The notes beneath the pieces were generated by a model, which saw nothing but the letters and a program-made list of their open reading frames with translations, did not search any database and was not told where the DNA came from. Made by a program: the position numbers and the translations under genes. This document shows positions 7,118 to 9,667 of a stretch of DNA of 9,667 bases, in pieces. Each line of letters opens with the position of its first letter. Positions within the stretch are counted from its first letter, which is position 1. The stretch spans positions 1 through 9,667 of the forward strand of contig JAGHDJ010000021.1 of assembly GCA_021159955.1 (NCBI GenBank). The letters are read 5' to 3'. The DNA is from Dehalococcoidia bacterium. Its GTDB lineage: Bacteria; Chloroflexota; Dehalococcoidia; UBA2247.

Positions 7118-7123
7118 TGTCAA
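7095..7123 (-). promoter_or_regulatory. Strong sigma-70-type promoter of the non-coding RNA
   Basis: Read on the minus strand, TTGACA (7123-7118) is a perfect -35. It is followed by a 17-base spacer and TAGCAT (7100-7095, 4 of 6), with TGG immediately upstream, giving an extended -10. The predicted transcript start is about 7088. Two further TTGACA copies lie upstream at 7142-7137 and 7153-7148. No minus-strand protein gene follows, so the promoter must serve an RNA. Confidence 0.7.
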
Positions 7124-7191
7124 TATAAAACACCTCTGTCAAATTTATGTCAACTAGCATGCGGTGTATATATGATACAAGGACATGACAC

Positions 7192-7297
7192 ATATGTTAT
7201 GTTAAGAATATATACGAGGCCCTTCATCCAACAACCAACATAAATATACATATAACATAGCATATGATATAATCTCGACACAGTCACGATATGCTAT
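7192..7297. repeat. Three ATATGYTAT nonamers in the NAD kinase promoter region
   Basis: ATATGTTAT occurs at 7192-7200, ATAGCATAT (the same motif inverted) at 7257-7265, and ATATGCTAT at 7289-7297. The last two form an exact 9-bp inverted repeat with 23 bases between, and their starts are 32 bases apart. They bracket the -10 and the predicted transcript start of the next operon, so they may be operator sites. The surrounding DNA is very AT-rich, so chance is possible. Confidence 0.4.
7245..7273 (+). promoter_or_regulatory. Promoter of the NAD kinase operon (extended -10)
   Basis: A perfect TATAAT at 7268-7273 is preceded directly by TGA (extended -10). A TATACA -35 (7245-7250, 4 of 6) lies 17 bases upstream. 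The predicted transcript start is near 7280, leaving an untranslated leader of about 100 bases before the TTG at 7382. No riboswitch fold was recognised in that leader. Confidence 0.7.
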
Positions 7298-7365
7298 ACA
7301 CACATTCATGCGCACTAACTAAGGATATCCTCACTCTGGTCTTAGCATGAAGTAGGTCACATCGC

Positions 7366-7370
7366 AGGAG
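7366..7370 (+). promoter_or_regulatory. Ribosome binding site supporting the TTG start of NAD kinase
   Basis: AGGAG ends 11 bases before the TTG at 7382. No ATG or GTG start in the same frame has a comparable site, and the encoded MKKAGIIFN is a typical NAD kinase N-terminus. Confidence 0.65.
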
Positions 7371-7381
7371 TTCCCGTATCA

Positions 7382-8218
7382 TTGAAAAAAGCTGGTATTA
7401 TTTTTAACCATAATATCTCCTCTTCAAAAACCTTCGCCGAAGAGATATCGCAATATCTGCGACGGAGGGGAGTTACAAATTGGCTCCACCCCACTTCACA
7501 GTCAGGTCCAAATAGCGATCAAATGGCTAACACAGATATAATCTTCAGCATAGGGGGCGATGGTACCATTCTAAAAGCAGCTAGATACGCCTCCCCCAGA
7601 AATGTTCCCATTGTGGGTATCAATATGGGCAATGTAGGATTTCTAACAGAACTCAACACCCGGAATGCCATAGATCAAATTCCACTATTTCTCTCGGGAG
7701 AGGGCTGGATGGATAAGCGAGCGATGCTGGAGGCAGAGTTAATCTCAAGCGCTAAACCGAGCAAAGACAAACAGTGTTACCATGCGCTGAATGATGTGGT
7801 TGTAGCAAGAGCCGCCGCACCACGACTAATCCATATTAAGGTGCTCATTAACAACACATACGTTACCACCTACAGAACAGACGGTATCATAATATCCACC
7901 GCTACGGGCAGCACGGCTTACTCTCTCGCCAGTGGTGGACCTATTCTCTATCCACAATCAACAGATATAATCCTATCGCCAATATCAAGTTATCTAAGCA
8001 TAGGACATACACTGGTCATACCATCCACAGATATTATAGAAATCCAAAGCCAACCGAGTTACCATGCAATGCTCAGCATTGATGGGCAGATAAATATCCC
8101 ATTTCAGGAAGGAGACCGCATTAAAATGAAACGGAGTCCGTATGTGACACGCTTTCTTAGATTATCCCCACCCTCCTCATTCTACAATGCACTGGAAAAG
8201 AAGCTGAAAGAAAAATGA
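7382..8218 (+). CDS. nadK: NAD kinase (ATP/polyphosphate-type NAD+ kinase)
   Basis: This 278-residue protein (TTG start) phosphorylates NAD+ to NADP+ in the cytosol, setting the NADP(H) supply for biosynthesis. The N-terminal half carries the family's GGDGT motif at residues 58-62, with catalytic Asp60 in SIGGDGTILKAAR. Asn137-Asp138 (ALNDVVV) is the NE/D motif. The C-terminal beta domain begins with TDG at 166-168, followed by ISTATGSTAYSLASGGPI, the third family signature. Length fits the usual 270-300 residues. The stop overlaps the next start as ATGA, so the gene heads a coupled three-gene operon. The last gene of the operon is an ADP-ribose-type Nudix hydrolase, which suggests a shared theme of nicotinamide nucleotide handling. 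All key motifs are intact. Confidence 0.96.
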   Translation: MKKAGIIFNHNISSSKTFAEEISQYLRRRGVTNWLHPTSQSGPNSDQMANTDIIFSIGGDGTILKAARYASPRNVPIVGINMGNVGFLTELNTRNAIDQIPLFLSGEGWMDKRAMLEAELISSAKPSKDKQCYHALNDVVVARAAAPRLIHIKVLINNTYVTTYRTDGIIISTATGSTAYSLASGGPILYPQSTDIILSPISSYLSIGHTLVIPSTDIIEIQSQPSYHAMLSIDGQINIPFQEGDRIKMKRSPYVTRFLRLSPPSSFYNALEKKLKEK

Positions 8219-8718
8219 GTATGGTAATAGCAAAAGCCCAAATAACCGATGTCCCTCAGATACACAGGTTGATAAATAAATTTGCCAGCAGGGGCGAGTT
8301 ATTAGCCAGAGCCCTGAGTGAAATCTATGAAAACGTCAGGGATTTTTCCGTAGCACGAGATGGTGAAGAGATAGTCGCCTGTGCAGCATTACATATCAAT
8401 TGGTCTAACCTGGCAGAGATAAGGTCGCTAGCAGTTTTAGAGAAGAAACAAAACCAGAAAATAGGAACGCAGGTCATGAAGATATGCCTTGAAGAAGCCA
8501 ATAATATTGGTATCTCCACCATATTCTGCCTGACTTACAAGCCGCATTTCTTTGAAAAAATCGGCTTTCGGATGGTTGACAAATCAGAATTGCCGCAGAA
8601 GGTGTGGACTGACTGTTACCGATGCCCTAAATTCCCCGAATGTGACGAAGTAGCCATGATATGGCCACCAGATGCTCTCATCAATAGCATATCAATGACT
8701 CCAGGAGGTCATCATTGA
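8215..8718 (+). CDS. argA: Short ArgA-type N-acetyltransferase (GNAT family, probable N-acetylglutamate synthase)
   Basis: This 167-residue single-domain GNAT protein resembles stand-alone bacterial N-acetylglutamate synthases that lack the amino-acid-kinase domain of E. coli ArgA. Seen in the sequence are LINKFASRGELLARALSEIYENVRDF (split as LINKFASRGELL and EIYENVRDF), AALHINWSNLAEIRSLAVLE, FCLTYKPHFFEKIGF and a closing cluster KVWTDCYRCPKFPECDEVAM that is typical of this subgroup. The expected reaction is acetyl-CoA + L-glutamate to N-acetylglutamate, the first step of arginine synthesis. The acetyl-CoA loop reads QNQKIG rather than QxxGxG, with Lys at the first Gly position. The ATG overlaps the nadK stop (ATGA) and no good ribosome site precedes it, so translation is probably coupled; an ATG at 8221 is an alternative. 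Substrate is inferred from family resemblance. Confidence 0.82.
   Translation: MSMVIAKAQITDVPQIHRLINKFASRGELLARALSEIYENVRDFSVARDGEEIVACAALHINWSNLAEIRSLAVLEKKQNQKIGTQVMKICLEEANNIGISTIFCLTYKPHFFEKIGFRMVDKSELPQKVWTDCYRCPKFPECDEVAMIWPPDALINSISMTPGGHH
8703..8709 (+). promoter_or_regulatory. Perfect ribosome binding site before the Nudix gene
   Basis: AGGAGGT lies five bases before TTG at 8715, inside the end of the acetyltransferase gene. It fixes a TTG start that overlaps the upstream TGA stop as TTGA. Confidence 0.8.
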
Positions 8719-9260
8719 ATCAAAAACAATCTGTTTCTACCAGAGAAGTATACCGCGGCAGAATAGTAAACCTGAAAATAGAGACTACTACCAGGGCAGA
8801 TGGCAGTAAGAAAACTAGAGAGATAGTGGAACACGACGACTGCATAGCAGTCATAGCTATAGATGAAGATGATAATGTCCTGCTGGTCCGTCAACCTCGC
8901 GAGGCTGCAGGGAAAGCCCTGCTGGAAATACCAGCCGGAGGCATTGAGCCAGGGGAAAGCCCCATTGAAGCCGTACACCGGGAATTACGGGAGGAAACAG
9001 GATATCAGCCACAAAACGTAGCCAGAATCTCAGGATTCTATGCCAGCCCAGGATACTGCACCGAATATTTGCATCTATACCTCGCTACCAAACTCCAGCT
9101 AGCGCCATTACACGCGGAAGACACCGATGACATCAAATTACTCCGCGTTCCAATCGGAGATGCTCTTCGACTCATCACCTCCGGTGAGATATGTGACGCC
9201 AAGAGCATCGCGGGACTGTTGCTCACCTTGCCAGACTACCAAGATAATGCGAGCAAATAG
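8715..9260 (+). CDS. nudF: Nudix hydrolase, probable ADP-ribose pyrophosphatase
   Basis: This 181-residue protein carries a complete Nudix box at residues 75-97 (G75, E81, then R89-E-L-R-E-E-T-G-Y97), which binds the metal and hydrolyses a nucleoside diphosphate linked to another group. Pro112 lies 15 residues after the box (ASPGYCTE), the spacing seen in ADP-ribose-specific members. The N-terminal REVYRGRIVNLKIETT and IVEHDDCIAVIAID strands also match the ADPRase/NudF subgroup. The expected reaction is ADP-ribose to AMP + ribose 5-phosphate. The TTG start overlaps the previous stop and has an excellent ribosome site, so it is the third gene of the nadK operon. Its last 38 bases overlap the converging glycosylase gene on the other strand. 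Exact substrate is inference; GDP-mannose or other sugar nucleotides remain possible. Confidence 0.88.
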   Translation: MNQKQSVSTREVYRGRIVNLKIETTTRADGSKKTREIVEHDDCIAVIAIDEDDNVLLVRQPREAAGKALLEIPAGGIEPGESPIEAVHRELREETGYQPQNVARISGFYASPGYCTEYLHLYLATKLQLAPLHAEDTDDIKLLRVPIGDALRLITSGEICDAKSIAGLLLTLPDYQDNASK

Positions 9261-9667
9261 AACTCACACAACACTCAGAGCAACGTGGTCTCCTTCTGCA
9301 TACCTCCTTGCCATGACAAACAAAGAGGGCATGATATTCATTAAATAACCCCTCGTCACATGGGAGCTGCTCCATAAAAAACGTTTGAAGGAAGTGATAC
9401 CCACCATCCCCCACAGAAAATCCCAAACGACGAATAATACGCCTAGTATACGCATCAATAACGAAAATGGGCTTCCTTGCAGCATACAGAATTATAGAAT
9501 CAGCCGTCTCCTCCCCCACCCCATATAGGGATAACAGCTCCTCCCTCAAATCACATACAGGTAAGGAAAATAGCTGCTCCAGATCGTCGTTATAACTCTC
9601 CCCCAACCACATAGACATAGCCTTTAACTTTGCAGCTTTGACATTATGATAACCAGAGGAATATATC
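9223..9667 (-). CDS. Iron-sulfur HhH-GPD DNA glycosylase (endonuclease III/MagIII-like), 5' end cut by the window
   Basis: The reverse frame is open from base 9666 to the TGA at 9225-9223, giving 147 residues of a protein usually around 215 long; the N-terminus lies beyond the right edge. The visible part opens with IYSSGYHNVKAAKLKAM, typical of this family and located upstream of the first internal Met. The helix-hairpin-helix LYGVGEETADSI follows, then the catalytic Asp in VIDAYTRRI. The C-terminus has four cysteines spaced C-x5-C-x2-C-x5-C, the [4Fe-4S] loop (x6 in E. coli Nth for the first gap). Glu occupies the place of the catalytic Lys of Nth (GVGRKTAN), so it is probably a monofunctional base-excision glycosylase, closer to the MagIII 3-methyladenine type than to true Nth. 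The specificity is an inference. It converges on the Nudix gene. Confidence 0.88.
   Translation of the reverse strand, partial: IYSSGYHNVKAAKLKAMSMWLGESYNDDLEQLFSLPVCDLREELLSLYGVGEETADSIILYAARKPIFVIDAYTRRIIRRLGFSVGDGGYHFLQTFFMEQLPCDEGLFNEYHALFVCHGKEVCRRRPRCSECCVSSICSHYLGSLAR

Noticed and set aside
7025..7243. Rightward open frame of 72 codons in the intergenic region
   Set aside because: It has no ribosome site, composition is biased (Gln/His/Pro), and it crosses the minus-strand RNA and its promoter.
1..9667. CRISPR array, insertion sequence, tRNA or prophage genes
   Set aside because: No regularly spaced repeats, transposase, integrase or cloverleaf sequence was seen anywhere in the window.

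Overview
The window holds seven protein-coding genes (two cut by the window edges), one probable structured RNA gene and several readable promoters, in roughly mid-40s % GC DNA. Gene content (PEP synthase, an adenosylcobalamin-dependent class II ribonucleotide reductase with its NrdR repressor, a short ArgA-type acetyltransferase beside NAD kinase), frequent TTG/GTG starts and many ATA and AGA/AGG codons suggest an anaerobic bacterium. Chloroflexota of the Dehalococcoidia type is my best guess, but it is an inference from gene style only.

Left block (1-2282): phosphoenolpyruvate synthase (ppsA) runs leftward off the window. A 283-base divergent intergenic region separates it from nrdR. That region carries an extended -10 promoter for ppsA. 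It also carries an extended -10 promoter for nrdR with two NrdR-box-like operators whose starts lie exactly 32 bases apart.

Central block (2283-6874): three tightly packed rightward genes, probably one operon: nrdR, nrdJ (class II RNR with an N-terminal extension and a C-terminal TSCPD plus Cys-rich tail), and a three-domain protein joining a GAF sensor, a PD-(D/E)XK nuclease-like domain and a hypoxanthine phosphoribosyltransferase. The operon combines dNTP synthesis, its control and purine salvage.

Intergenic block (6875-7381): 507 bases without a protein gene. On the minus strand there is a consensus sigma-70 promoter, about 190 bases that fold into a rod (14-bp closing helix, three further co-linear helices, a large purine-rich bubble and an apical hairpin), and a final run of seven U. 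The architecture resembles 6S RNA, but identity is unproven. Its right part is AT-rich and holds the promoter of the next operon, flanked by repeated ATATGYTAT nonamers.

Right block (7382-9667): NAD kinase, a short N-acetylglutamate-synthase-type GNAT protein and an ADP-ribose-pyrophosphatase-type Nudix hydrolase are translationally coupled (ATGA and TTGA overlaps). The Nudix gene overlaps tail to tail by 38 bases with a leftward gene for an iron-sulfur HhH-GPD DNA glycosylase, whose 5' end lies beyond the window. No tRNA, rRNA, CRISPR array or transposase gene is visible.
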